Positions 1 through 8,548 of a stretch of DNA of 29,052 bases are shown in pieces. Both the position numbers and the translations under genes were made by a program. Origin of the DNA: a virus. Below the pieces are notes generated by a model. The model saw only the letters and a program-made list of their open reading frames with translations, did not search any database and had not been told where the DNA came from. How positions within the stretch are numbered: the first letter of the stretch is position 1; each line of letters starts with the position of its first letter. The stretch lies in IMG/VR virus record IMGVR_UViG_3300008464_000005, positions 1 through 29,052 of that record. One strand, written 5' to 3'.

Positions 1-45
1 GCACCGCCTTCAGAGCGAGGCCCACGGGGTGCAACCTTTGAATAA
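1..45 (+). CDS. C-terminal end of an upstream gene (partial, possibly scaffold)
   Basis: The first frame is open from the window edge to a TAA at 43-45, giving a 14-residue tail that ends RGATFE. It stops 14 bases before the coat gene, whose ribosome site (TAGGA) lies in the gap. In P22-like phages the gene before coat is scaffold, so this may be the scaffold C-terminus. The fragment is too short to identify by sequence; the assignment rests on position only. Confidence 0.4.
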   Translation, partial: APPSERGPRGATFE

Positions 46-59
46 AATAGGATTAAACA

Positions 60-1343
60 ATGGCTAATGATTTTGACAGCAACTTTACACGCAAACTTGC
101 AAAGATCTTCCTCGAAAAGGTAGAGACTTCTCGTGTGCATTCTAAAAACGTAGATACACAATTACTAAAAACAAACAGCTTTAAGCCTGATACTGGTGAC
201 ACTATCGACTTTAAGCGCCCAACAGACTACACCTCCAAGCGTACAGCTACTGGTGATATCAGCGCATTAACTGCGAGCGATATTGTCACTGGTAAAGCCT
301 CCGGTGTGGTTCAAGATTACTTTACTGTAGACGTTGATTATGACGAAGCAGATGAAGCGATTAAGATGGATCAGATCGACCAACTGCTTGCGCCTATGGC
401 GACTCGTATTGTTACCGACTTGGAGTTAGATTTTACTAGCTTCATGACTCGTAACACTGCATTAGTAGCGGGTAATGTGGGTACGGCTGCGACGACTTGG
501 GATCATATCGCGGAAGCGGGTGCAATCTTGACCTCGCATGGCGTGCCTCAGGATATGCCTTGGCATTATACCGTGAACCCATTCACTCAACGTAAATTAG
601 CGAGCAATCAGCGTTCTTTGGGTGCAGGTGGTACAGCGGGTGCATTGATTTCTGAGTCACACCGTAAAGCGACGATCACAGAAAACTTTGCCGGTTTTGA
701 CAACGTAATGACTGCTACTACTTTAGCTAGTTATACAAATGATGCGGACGCAGATCGCGCCGGTACGTTATCAGCCAACCCTACTGTGACTTATGCAGCA
801 GCTAAAGACACAATGACGCAATCATTAGCAGTTACGGCTTTTGGTGCTAACTTGGTTGTTCCGGCTGGGTCTACTATTCAGATCACTGGTCGCAATCGTT
901 TGAACCTGTCAACTCGTCAATTAATACTTGATGAAACAGGCGCTCCGATTGTTTGGTCGGGTACTGTAACCGCTGACGTTACGCTCGGTGCGGTGGGTGA
1001 AGGTACTCTGGTTGTTACTGGCCCCGCTATCTTTGAAGCGGGTGGTTCTTATAACACCGTTGATACTGCTCCGGTTTCTGGTGACGTTGTGACATTACTA
1101 GGTGCGGCTAGCGCGATTATTCAGCCTAACTTGTTCTGGCATAAGCAAGCGTTCTCTATTGGTTCTGTACCAATTAAGAAACTGCACAGCACTGATACAC
1201 TCGCGACAACTGAAGACGGCCTTCAATTCCGCGTGAGTAAGTTTGCGGATGGCGCAGCGAATAGGCAGACTGTTCGTTTCGATTTCCGTCCAGCTTACGG
1301 TGTAATGAACCCATTCTTTGCAGGTCAAGGATTTGGTATTTAG
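60..1343 (+). CDS. Major capsid (coat) protein, P22 gp5-like
   Basis: This 427-residue protein is close in length to P22 coat (430). It matches the family in several landmarks: a YTVNPFTQRKLA segment near 170-181 (P22 has FFNPQDYKKAG), NFAGFDNVM near 209-217 (P22 VAGFDDVL), and NLFWHKQAFSIGSVPI near 357-372 (P22 NVFWADDAIRI..QPI). The stretch at about 225-345 is Thr/Val/Gly-rich and corresponds to the inserted I-domain of the HK97-fold P22 coat. It would assemble the T=7 shell. The ATG follows a TAGGA ribosome site, and a strong hairpin follows the stop, consistent with high, separately terminated expression. The family is secure; the individual sequence is divergent. Confidence 0.9.
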   Translation: MANDFDSNFTRKLAKIFLEKVETSRVHSKNVDTQLLKTNSFKPDTGDTIDFKRPTDYTSKRTATGDISALTASDIVTGKASGVVQDYFTVDVDYDEADEAIKMDQIDQLLAPMATRIVTDLELDFTSFMTRNTALVAGNVGTAATTWDHIAEAGAILTSHGVPQDMPWHYTVNPFTQRKLASNQRSLGAGGTAGALISESHRKATITENFAGFDNVMTATTLASYTNDADADRAGTLSANPTVTYAAAKDTMTQSLAVTAFGANLVVPAGSTIQITGRNRLNLSTRQLILDETGAPIVWSGTVTADVTLGAVGEGTLVVTGPAIFEAGGSYNTVDTAPVSGDVVTLLGAASAIIQPNLFWHKQAFSIGSVPIKKLHSTDTLATTEDGLQFRVSKFADGAANRQTVRFDFRPAYGVMNPFFAGQGFGI

Positions 1344-1349
1344 GTAGAA

Positions 1350-1379
1350 TTAAAGCCGCTCTTAACTGGGCGGCTTTAA
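1350..1379 (+). terminator. Hairpin after the coat gene, probable terminator or attenuator
   Basis: The arms TTAAAGCCGC (1350-1359) and GCGGCTTTAA (1370-1379) are perfectly complementary around a 10-base loop. The hairpin begins six bases past the coat stop. The T-run is short, so partial termination, or protection of the coat mRNA, fits better than a complete stop, because the next genes need read-through. Confidence 0.7.
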
Positions 1380-1398
1380 CTTATAGAAAGGCGATAAT

Positions 1399-1539
1399 AT
1401 GATCAAGTGGCAGAAAGCAGACGGGCAAAAGGTCGAGACTAACGATCTACCAGCGAGCATTAAGGCGGCTGAGGGGTTGGGTTGGAAGCGAGTAAAAGCA
1501 GCGGCTAAACCCAAACTAGTAAAATCAAGGGCTAAATAA
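1399..1539 (+). CDS. Small basic protein between coat and gp4-like gene
   Basis: This is a 46-residue protein starting MIKWQKADGQ, with a Lys/Arg/Ala-rich C-terminus (RVKAAAKPKLVKSRAK). The ATG is preceded by GAAAGGCG, and the stop overlaps the next start (TAATG), so the two are translationally coupled. No domain is recognised. The basic tail suggests nucleic-acid contact or a minor capsid role, which is inference. Small genes at this position are common in P22-like genomes. Confidence 0.75.
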   Translation: MIKWQKADGQKVETNDLPASIKAAEGLGWKRVKAAAKPKLVKSRAK

Positions 1540-2024
1540 TGGCAACAGTCGCGCAAGTAGCCAAGGCATCATTACAGCGTATTCTAGTGCAAGCGTCTGA
1601 AGCTCCTTTAGAAGCTGACGAATATCAAGACTATATCTTTGCATTAAATAACTACATGCTTTCTCTGGATGCAGAGGGTATCAATCTAGGTTATACCGAG
1701 GTGTCGAACTTAGGTGATGATGTAACGGTGCCAACAGGTGCTTTGCGCGGCATTATTGCTAATATGGCAATAGAAGTATCACCAGACTACAACGGGCAGA
1801 TAACTCCCGCCCTTGTTAATGCTGCAACTGATGGCTTAAAGGTCATGCGCAGATTAGCGAGAAATATTATATCCACCGCCTATCCTGCTAACTTGCCGAT
1901 AGGTTCAGGTAATGAGGACGGTACACGACTCACGGATACCCATTTCTACCCAGATTTAGAAGATACAATCTTAGCTGAAACAACCGGCGCGATTACATTA
2001 GAGACAAACACAAACAACATATAA
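1539..2024 (+). CDS. Head-tail connector / tail accessory factor, P22 gp4-like
   Basis: The protein has 161 residues (P22 gp4 has 166). It shares the signature segment YPANLPIGSGNE (115-126; P22 YPSRMPTGSGNS), the DYIFALNNYM..EGINLGY region that parallels P22 LEAMMAEWYQDGIITGY, and the pattern ALRGIIANMAIEVSPDY (P22 AVFHNLACRIAPDY). In P22, twelve gp4 copies bind under the portal and seal the packaged head. P22 gp4 also has muramidase activity; I see no basis to claim that here. It is coupled to the preceding small gene. Confidence 0.85.
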   Translation: MATVAQVAKASLQRILVQASEAPLEADEYQDYIFALNNYMLSLDAEGINLGYTEVSNLGDDVTVPTGALRGIIANMAIEVSPDYNGQITPALVNAATDGLKVMRRLARNIISTAYPANLPIGSGNEDGTRLTDTHFYPDLEDTILAETTGAITLETNTNNI

Positions 2025-2032
2025 GGTAAGTA

Positions 2033-3607
2033 ATGGCTAACAACGGTAGACGAAAGAGTTTATTTCCCGAACTAAACAATGTACCCAGTGACGCAACGTT
2101 TGACTTTGTTAGCAACGGTGCTAATTATAAAATACCGCTTGCCGACTTCCTCACTGCACTAACAGCAACGGGTACTATCGTTCAAGACGGTGACCCAGCA
2201 AGCACGCCAGTTTTAGATACTCAAGGCACTGTTAATAATATCCGTAATTTAAAAGACGGAGCAGGTATAAAGGCGGCGGTCAATCCAAACAATGGGATTA
2301 CGCTAGACCATAACTTTACGATCGACTCAATCGGCGCGCCTATAATGTCGGGTGCCGCTGATATTTCCCCTGTTTTAAAAAGCATCGTTGCGGGTTCAGG
2401 CATCGCAGTATCTCAAGTTGATGACACGATTGTTATTGCTGATTCAGGCGTTGTAGCTAGCACAAAGACGGTATTAATCAATCAGAAGTCAGATTTTCCC
2501 AGCCCGGTTATCGGAGTTATCACATTAGAAGCCGATACTAACTATCTATTAGCTAACGACATCAACGTCGGCACAGATAGATTCGTATTACAAGACAGGA
2601 CGTCAATCCAAGGTACGGGTGTTCTTAATATAACGATCACTTACACGGGTACAGGCGCATTAATTACATGGGTAAACGCTGAAGTTCAGCTTGATAACTT
2701 TAGAATCTCGGCGGCTAATGGGTCGGCGTGGGACGGAACTAATGTTTCCGGCGTTATTAGGATGGATAATCTATCAATAGACGCTTGCGATAAAATAGGA
2801 ATCCTTACATCGTCAGGTTTAACGAGCATTCGAGTTAGCGCCGTTTCATGCATACAGGCTACTACTGACGGGCTTAGTTTTTCAGGCTCATTCAACGCAT
2901 TTAATCAAAATACCGCGCTAATGTCCGTGGATGCGGGTTCTATTTATGATTTAGGAACGGCCACGTTCGAGTTCTTCACGATAGAAACAATCGTTGCTAA
3001 TGTAGCGGCTGGCGCGATAGGAATAAAGGGCTTGGTTGATTCTGGCAATATCACCGCAACAGGGGTTGGGCGTATATTATCAAGCTCGAACCTTGGCGCG
3101 GGTGACCCTGCTTTGAATATTGACTCTACGGATGTTAGATGGTTGTTCGCGCATAACGGTGGCTTACCCGACACGCGGACGGATGCCTTGGCCTCTTTGC
3201 AATCAAACGCAACTGCAACGGTCATAACGGCTTCTAGTTCAGACGGTTCTAACGCTGTTTTAGTCGCAGGGGTTTGGGTCGCTGATTTAGAGAGCCGAAT
3301 GACAGCAACGGTCGGCGGTAGGGTAACTCATCTTCCTTTGGCTAGTGAGCGGCTTCCTGTTACTGCGTCGGTGACTATTGAACCGTCAAGTGGTACCAAT
3401 GTTAGTTTATCGGCTTATATCGCGGTCAATGGTGTGGTTGCTGTCAATTCTAAAAAAACAGCTTCAGCAAGCGCAAGCGCGCCAGCTTCGGTAACAATAC
3501 CTTGGCAAATAGACTTTAATGAAAATGACTACGTTGAAATATTCGTAGAAAATAACGATACGACCGCTAATATACTTGTATCAAGCGGCATGCTAAGGGT
3601 TAACTAA
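2033..3607 (+). CDS. Beta-rich structural protein between gp4- and gp10-like genes
   Basis: This is a 524-residue protein with no P22 counterpart at this position. The N-terminus has a signature seen in other phage structural proteins (IRNLKDGAGIKAAVNPNNGITLDHNF, about 69-95). The middle (about 145-360) is a series of short alternating hydrophobic strands with repeated D/N/G turns, which looks like a right-handed beta-helix similar to tailspike or pectate-lyase folds. The C-terminus (about 425-524) looks like a beta-sandwich. The stop overlaps the next start (TAATG). It may be a tail-tip or fibre-like appendage, or a head-surface protein. The function is not established from sequence. Confidence 0.6.
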   Translation: MANNGRRKSLFPELNNVPSDATFDFVSNGANYKIPLADFLTALTATGTIVQDGDPASTPVLDTQGTVNNIRNLKDGAGIKAAVNPNNGITLDHNFTIDSIGAPIMSGAADISPVLKSIVAGSGIAVSQVDDTIVIADSGVVASTKTVLINQKSDFPSPVIGVITLEADTNYLLANDINVGTDRFVLQDRTSIQGTGVLNITITYTGTGALITWVNAEVQLDNFRISAANGSAWDGTNVSGVIRMDNLSIDACDKIGILTSSGLTSIRVSAVSCIQATTDGLSFSGSFNAFNQNTALMSVDAGSIYDLGTATFEFFTIETIVANVAAGAIGIKGLVDSGNITATGVGRILSSSNLGAGDPALNIDSTDVRWLFAHNGGLPDTRTDALASLQSNATATVITASSSDGSNAVLVAGVWVADLESRMTATVGGRVTHLPLASERLPVTASVTIEPSSGTNVSLSAYIAVNGVVAVNSKKTASASASAPASVTIPWQIDFNENDYVEIFVENNDTTANILVSSGMLRVN

Positions 3608-5049
3608 TGCCAATAACCACCCTACCAATTGCTAACGGTTTTTATTTATCAGATAGCTTACCTATTTCGGCTCAAGAGTGCGTTAACTGGTATCCAAATA
3701 TCGTACAAGCTCCGGCCCTCAGTCAAGAAACGCTCCTAGGTACTCCGGGCAGTGAATTGCTCGCAACAACTGGTGTAATGAAGCAGGAAAACAGAGGTGC
3801 GTGGTTATTAAACGGCGTGCCTTATTTCGTTAACGGGGATTCATTGTACCGATTAGAGTCCGATTTAGTGACCATGACGACTATCGGCACAATCACAGGT
3901 ACAGGCCGCGTATGGATGGCTGATAACGGCACTCAGTTAATGATATTAGTGCCGGATACCACAAGCGCCGGCTATATCTTCACGACTTCCCCAGACGCAT
4001 TAGTAACCATAACGGACGTAGATTTTAAGGCTAATGGTGAGCCTCAAGCGGTTAGGTTTATAGATGGTTATTTTGCAGTAACAACAGACAGCAAGAAGTG
4101 GACAGTATCGAACTTAAACGATGGTACCAGTTGGCTAGCAACTGATTTCAGTAGTGCCGAGTCTGACCCTGATGACATTGTTGCACCTGTAGTATTCAGA
4201 AATCAATTGTTTATAGGTGGTTCTGAAACAATCGAAGCTTTTCAAAACATCGGTGGCGCTGATTTCCCGTTTCAAAGAACTGGGTTATTTATTGATAAAG
4301 GAATTAAGGCTCCGTTCTCTGTTATTAATTCAAATGATACATTTATGTTCATCGGTGGCGGTAAAAACGAATCACCGGCCATCTGGGCGCTCGCTGGTAA
4401 CTCAGTAGCCAAAGTTTCAACCACTGCTATCGATTCGATATTGCAACGCTTTACAGAGGCCGAGATAAAAGAAGCCTTTGCTTATTCATATGCTCAAAAA
4501 GGTGCTTATTTTGTCGCTTTCTCTCTACCAACAACAACACTAGTTTTTGATACGATCACTAATAGATGGCATGAAAGAAAATCACAAGTGATCGATGGGT
4601 TAAACCGAACCAAAACAATTCGCTCGCGTGTTAATTCTTTGGTGTCGGCTTATGGGAAGGTGTTGGTTGGTGATTCACAAGATGGGCGCATAGGTTCATT
4701 AGACCCTGATATCTATTCAGAATACGGGGGTAGTATTGTTAGGCGTGTAGCTACCCAGCCATTTCAGAACAACATGAAACCAATAACCGTGCCATCTTTG
4801 GAATTGACGATGGAGGCCGGTGTCGGAAATAGCGAAGTGACAGACCCCAAGATAAGGCTAGATAGAAGTTTGGACGGCAAAACATTCAAAGATGACCGCA
4901 CAAGAAGTATTGGCAAAGCGGGGCAATATGGCCGTAGAACTATTTGGCGAAGAAATGGCAGGGCAAGCCGCTTCGAGATATTCAGGTTTACATTAAGTGA
5001 TTCGATAAAGCCTGTTATAATTCAACTCACAGCCGACATTCAAGGTTAA
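3607..5049 (+). CDS. Packaged-DNA stabilisation protein, P22 gp10-like
   Basis: The protein has 480 residues (P22 gp10 has 472). It starts MPITTLPI (P22 MPIQQLPL), has a family-like VNWYPN segment near residue 26, and contains AIDSILQRFTEAEIKEAFAY (P22 SIEKILRSYTADELADGVME). A LVFDTITNRWHER block corresponds to P22 LVYDASS..W. The C-terminal RRTIWRRNGRASRFEIFRF matches P22 KRVLWKRVGRIRKNVGFKL. In P22 it forms the beta-propeller hub of the tail below gp4 and carries the needle. Gene order right after the gp4-like region supports the call. Confidence 0.85.
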   Translation: MPITTLPIANGFYLSDSLPISAQECVNWYPNIVQAPALSQETLLGTPGSELLATTGVMKQENRGAWLLNGVPYFVNGDSLYRLESDLVTMTTIGTITGTGRVWMADNGTQLMILVPDTTSAGYIFTTSPDALVTITDVDFKANGEPQAVRFIDGYFAVTTDSKKWTVSNLNDGTSWLATDFSSAESDPDDIVAPVVFRNQLFIGGSETIEAFQNIGGADFPFQRTGLFIDKGIKAPFSVINSNDTFMFIGGGKNESPAIWALAGNSVAKVSTTAIDSILQRFTEAEIKEAFAYSYAQKGAYFVAFSLPTTTLVFDTITNRWHERKSQVIDGLNRTKTIRSRVNSLVSAYGKVLVGDSQDGRIGSLDPDIYSEYGGSIVRRVATQPFQNNMKPITVPSLELTMEAGVGNSEVTDPKIRLDRSLDGKTFKDDRTRSIGKAGQYGRRTIWRRNGRASRFEIFRFTLSDSIKPVIIQLTADIQG

Positions 5050-5051
5050 TA

Positions 5052-5312
5052 ATGCCGCAGTCACAGCAAAAACTAAACGCAGGTCAGCCAATTGTTGAGA
5101 CAGATCAAACTATGTCCCAACTCTTTAGAACTTGGGCGATGTTAGTTTCAAACAACCTACCAGTAGTCGGCTCAGGCTCGCCAGAAGGCGTTATTGAGCT
5201 ACCCCAATACTCGCTTTACATTGACGAATCAACGCCTCTTGTCCCCGTACAGTATAGAAAAATGCTACCTGATGTCAGTGGCGACAGATCAAAAGGGTGG
5301 GTGGTTTTATGA
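5052..5312 (+). CDS. Small virion-module protein with tail-fibre-type SPEG motif
   Basis: This is an 86-residue protein two bases after the gp10-like gene. Its second half, GSGSPEGVIELPQYSLYID...KGWVVL, resembles a short module found at the ends of phage tail proteins (GSGSPEGVV.AP.GSLY ... GWV). The N-terminal half is polar and helical. It could be a small tail or fibre-connecting protein. P22 has the needle gp26 here, but this protein is far too short to be it. The stop overlaps the next start (ATGA). Confidence 0.6.
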   Translation: MPQSQQKLNAGQPIVETDQTMSQLFRTWAMLVSNNLPVVGSGSPEGVIELPQYSLYIDESTPLVPVQYRKMLPDVSGDRSKGWVVL

Positions 5313-5785
5313 TAAGCGCGGACAGAATCTTTGATACTGATTTAATAAAAGCTGTTATCACTCGCGATGATATGTGGGCGACGGTTGCGGAAGATGGGCA
5401 GAACAAGGGCGATTATCTGGCTGACGTCATAAACGAGTGCTGGATAATGATAACGGATGACGATGAGCTTGTCGGCTTATACAATCTTCATGTGCATAAC
5501 TCGATCACGATAGAGATACACGCGCATATATTGCCAGAGCATAGAAAGAAATATTCCAAAGACTCCGGCAGGGCCGCGCTAGAGTGGATTTATTTGAACT
5601 CACCCGAATATAAAAAAGTCATTGCACAGATACCCGTTATTTATGAGAATGTTAAAAAATTTACGTGTAGTTTCGGCTTTAAAGAAGAAGGTATTAATAG
5701 AATGAGCTATTTAAAAAACAGTGTAATTGTAGATCAGTGGATGCTAGGTATTACACGCGAAGAAATAGAGGGTTATTTAAAATGA
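5309..5785 (+). CDS. GNAT-like acetyltransferase-fold protein in the virion module
   Basis: The chosen ATG at 5309 overlaps the preceding stop and has a GGGTGGGTGG purine tract before it; an in-frame GTG at 5297 is less likely. The 158-residue product has GNAT-like features: a central strand IEIHAHILPEHRKKYS (about 68-83) leading into the helix DSGRAALEWIY, and a late FGFKEEG (about 122-128) typical of GNAT motif B. The acetyl-CoA loop (R/QxxGxG/A) is degenerate. T7 gp13 and related internal virion proteins have a similar fold next to ejection genes, so a virion or ejection role is as plausible as catalysis. Confidence 0.6.
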   Translation: MISADRIFDTDLIKAVITRDDMWATVAEDGQNKGDYLADVINECWIMITDDDELVGLYNLHVHNSITIEIHAHILPEHRKKYSKDSGRAALEWIYLNSPEYKKVIAQIPVIYENVKKFTCSFGFKEEGINRMSYLKNSVIVDQWMLGITREEIEGYLK

Positions 5786-6231
5786 CTTCAGTAACTAAAA
5801 GCATTTTCGGCGGGACAGATGACAGCGCACAAAAAGCGCAAACAAGGTCTAACGCGCAAACTCAGCGGTTTATTGCTGAGCAGACAGCGAAGGCGAGAAA
5901 GGATATTTTAGATATCTTCCCCGTAGCTGAGGACAATAGAAACTTAGGCTTCCAAGGCGCGTTAGATATTCTTTCGCAAACTATCCCGCAGTCACAAAGG
6001 GCATTACAGACGGGTAATTTGCAAGCACAACAGCATTTATTAGCCGGATTGCCGCAAATACAGAACGCTCTTTTAGGCACTGCACCCGTTAATTTTACTG
6101 GCTTCAGGCCGCAGACCGTTCCACTTGACTTAGGTTTTGCATCGCAGCAATTACCAAACTTCACTAGTACGCGGGATATACTCCCCGCTGAAGATGAGGA
6201 AAATATCAGCAACTTATTAGGCGGCTCATAA
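5782..6231 (+). CDS. Probable internal virion / ejection-associated protein
   Basis: The start ATG at 5782 overlaps the previous stop (AATGA); an upstream in-frame ATG at 5737 lies inside the GNAT-like gene and is less likely. The product has 149 residues. It begins MTSVTKSIFGGTDDSAQKAQ, a pattern common in phage proteins just upstream of ejection proteins, followed by a Gln/Ala-rich helical region (about 25-95) and a Pro-rich C-terminus ending LLGGS. Position corresponds to P22 gene 7 (ejection). No enzymatic motif is seen. Confidence 0.55.
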   Translation: MTSVTKSIFGGTDDSAQKAQTRSNAQTQRFIAEQTAKARKDILDIFPVAEDNRNLGFQGALDILSQTIPQSQRALQTGNLQAQQHLLAGLPQIQNALLGTAPVNFTGFRPQTVPLDLGFASQQLPNFTSTRDILPAEDEENISNLLGGS

Positions 6232-6233
6232 AT

Positions 6234-7442
6234 ATGGCTACTTCTACAGAAAACAGACTAAGAGCAACATTTAATCAGATATTCGGCGGTGAACCACCAG
6301 CGGATAAGCTAGCATTCTGGGTAAATGCCGTTGATAACGGGTTTCCTTTGGAAAAACTCCGTCAACAGATGGCGACCTCTCCAGCAGCGCAACAGATATC
6401 ATCTGAGCAAGCAGCAGCAGGGCCGCAAATTGGGCTAGTAGGTGCTGAAGATGCTTTGCAGCGGGGGTTAACGGGCGCTTTATCAGGTTTAACGGAAGGT
6501 ATTGGCGCAGCAACTCAAACACTTGACCCGTTCGCGCAACAAGGCGGGCAAGCGCTGAACTTGCAAGCGGCTTTGTCAGGCGCATTAGGTCCAGAAGCCC
6601 AAGCGCAAGCGTTTACAGATTTCCAAGACTCACCCGGTCAGCAATTCTTACAAGAGCGGGGCGAACGTGCCATTTTAAGAAACCAGTCAGCATTAGGCGG
6701 CTTAGGTGGCGGTTTAGTTCAGCAAGAGCTGCAGCGTCAAGGCATAGGGCTAGCTAGGCAAGACTTCGCAGATCAATTTAATAGATTAGGCCCTTTGTCG
6801 AGTATTGGATTCGGCGCAGCAGGTCAGCAAGCGGGATTCCAAAACAGAGGTGGGCAAACAGCCGCAGAACTGGCGTTTCAAACTGGCAGAGATTTGGCGG
6901 GTGGTAGGACAAGAGCCGGCGAGCAATTGGCCGGTGCAATAGGTGGTACAACAAGCGCGTTATCTAGTCTGGCTAATCAGCAGGGAACCGGTATTTCACA
7001 GCTAACAGGTCAAGCAGGTAGCAACCTAGCTAATTTATTATCGGGCGCTGGTCAGCAGCAAGCGGGCGGTCAGACACAACTAGCAGGACTATTGGCTAAT
7101 TTATCTACGCAGCAAGGCTCACAAGTGGCAGGATTGCCCAGCATCCCGGGCACACAGCAAACAAGAGGCATTATTGATAGTATTGGTCAAGCAGCAAGTG
7201 GGGCGGGTACTGCAATGGCTGCTTTTTCAGATTCTAGGTTAAAAGAAAACATCGAAAAAATAGGCGTTACAGATAAAGGCCATAATTTATACACTTGGGA
7301 CTGGAACGAGATCGGACTTACAAAGGCCGGTGACTCGCCCACTATTGGCGTTATCGCCCAAGAGGCTCTTAAGAAAGACCCTAGTTTAGTCTCAATAGAT
7401 GAAGACGGGTATTTAATGGTTGATTATTCGAGGGTTTATTAA
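6234..7442 (+). CDS. Ejection-type virion protein with C-terminal S74-like chaperone segment
   Basis: This is a 402-residue protein. The body is Gln/Ala/Gly-rich and helical (about 40-320), as in phage DNA-transfer proteins. The last 71 residues (from 332) match the start of the intramolecular chaperone family: SDSRLKENIEKIG, then YTWDWNEIGL, GVIAQEALKKDPSLV and a terminal DGYLMVDYSRVY. In endosialidases this domain self-cleaves after assisting trimer folding; the SD.RLK.NI core includes the Ser used for cleavage there. Here the domain is short. Similar tails occur in other podophage internal proteins. The stop overlaps the next start (TAATG). Confidence 0.7.
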   Translation: MATSTENRLRATFNQIFGGEPPADKLAFWVNAVDNGFPLEKLRQQMATSPAAQQISSEQAAAGPQIGLVGAEDALQRGLTGALSGLTEGIGAATQTLDPFAQQGGQALNLQAALSGALGPEAQAQAFTDFQDSPGQQFLQERGERAILRNQSALGGLGGGLVQQELQRQGIGLARQDFADQFNRLGPLSSIGFGAAGQQAGFQNRGGQTAAELAFQTGRDLAGGRTRAGEQLAGAIGGTTSALSSLANQQGTGISQLTGQAGSNLANLLSGAGQQQAGGQTQLAGLLANLSTQQGSQVAGLPSIPGTQQTRGIIDSIGQAASGAGTAMAAFSDSRLKENIEKIGVTDKGHNLYTWDWNEIGLTKAGDSPTIGVIAQEALKKDPSLVSIDEDGYLMVDYSRVY

Positions 7443-8548
7443 TGGCAGATTTTGACGCAATAGCAAGAGGGCTTCAGGGCTTTGGCGCGGGTGTTGCAGG
7501 CAGGGGGCCGGAGTTCATTCAAGGCTTGCAACAGCAAGAACAAAGATTAGACAATCAGCGTAAAAACGCGCTACTTCAGGACTCATTCACCGTGATGCAG
7601 AATTTAAAAACGGGTGATATCAGCGGCGCTCGTGAGGTTCTAATGAGCAGGTTAGAAGCTATTAAGCAATTAGGCGGTGACCCTTCAGATACGTTAGGCG
7701 TTCTGAGAAAGCTTGAATCTGGTGATGTACCCGGCGCTTTCAATGATGTATCAACAGTGGTTAACTTTGCTCAAGCTCAGGGCTTGCTAAAGCAGGACGC
7801 CGGACAACAAACTAAAAGACAGATTGTAGGCGGTCAAGTCGTATCAATTGACCCTTCAACTGGTCAAGCGACAGCAGCGCCGATACAAGGATTCGAGCAA
7901 GATCAAGGCGCAGCAAGAGACAGAGCATTGAGAGAGCGTCAAATTGCAGTGTCTGAAGCGGCAGAGAAGCGCCAGACAAGCAAAATGTCAGCAGGACTTG
8001 AAAAGGCATTAATAACCTCACAAGATCGCGTGGTGGAAGCTCAGCGCAATGCCAACGAATTCGATGTGTTAGCAAGTGACTTCGAGCGGCTGAATTTAGA
8101 AGGTGGTGTTAAGTCATCATTTACCGAGACATTGAAAGGTATTCTTGGCACACAGGATGATGTTTCAGAATTTAGACGCAGATTTAACAAGGTTCGATTA
8201 TCTGAAGGCCTGAAGAATTTACCACCGGGGCCTGCAACTGATCGAGACGTGCAGGAAGCTTTTAAAGGTGTGCCAAAAGATAATGCTAGTTCGGAGCAAG
8301 TAGCGTCATTTTTACGCGGTGCAGCAAGGTTAGCCCGTTTTGAATCTGGTTATAATCAGTTTAAAGCAGACTTCATAAGCGGCAAAAGCTCAGCCAAGGG
8401 ATTAAATAGCTCTTGGCGTAAGAAAATGAAGTCATCGGCGCTTAATCGGAGCGTATCCGTAGCTGAGATTTATGAGACGGCGCAAAACAGAGGTGTAACG
8501 CCTGAAGAAGTAGCTAGTCAACTAGGAGTAGAAGGCGGGTTATTTTAA
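7442..8548 (+). CDS. Probable DNA-ejection protein, P22 gp20-like by position
   Basis: This is a 368-residue helical protein. It begins MADFDAIARGLQGFGAGVAGRGPEFIQGLQ, followed by Gln-rich and charged coiled-coil stretches (about 25-60 and 155-215). The sequence is consistent with P22 gp20-type internal proteins that leave the capsid and help form the trans-envelope conduit. No catalytic motif is seen. It lies between two other ejection-type genes and is coupled to both by overlapping stop/start codons. Confidence 0.6.
   Translation: MADFDAIARGLQGFGAGVAGRGPEFIQGLQQQEQRLDNQRKNALLQDSFTVMQNLKTGDISGAREVLMSRLEAIKQLGGDPSDTLGVLRKLESGDVPGAFNDVSTVVNFAQAQGLLKQDAGQQTKRQIVGGQVVSIDPSTGQATAAPIQGFEQDQGAARDRALRERQIAVSEAAEKRQTSKMSAGLEKALITSQDRVVEAQRNANEFDVLASDFERLNLEGGVKSSFTETLKGILGTQDDVSEFRRRFNKVRLSEGLKNLPPGPATDRDVQEAFKGVPKDNASSEQVASFLRGAARLARFESGYNQFKADFISGKSSAKGLNSSWRKKMKSSALNRSVSVAEIYETAQNRGVTPEEVASQLGVEGGLF

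Noticed and set aside
5862-6212. 116-residue Cys-rich minus-strand frame
   Set aside because: It is a shadow of the Gln/Ala-rich virion gene on the plus strand (GCA/CAA repeats read as Cys/Leu).
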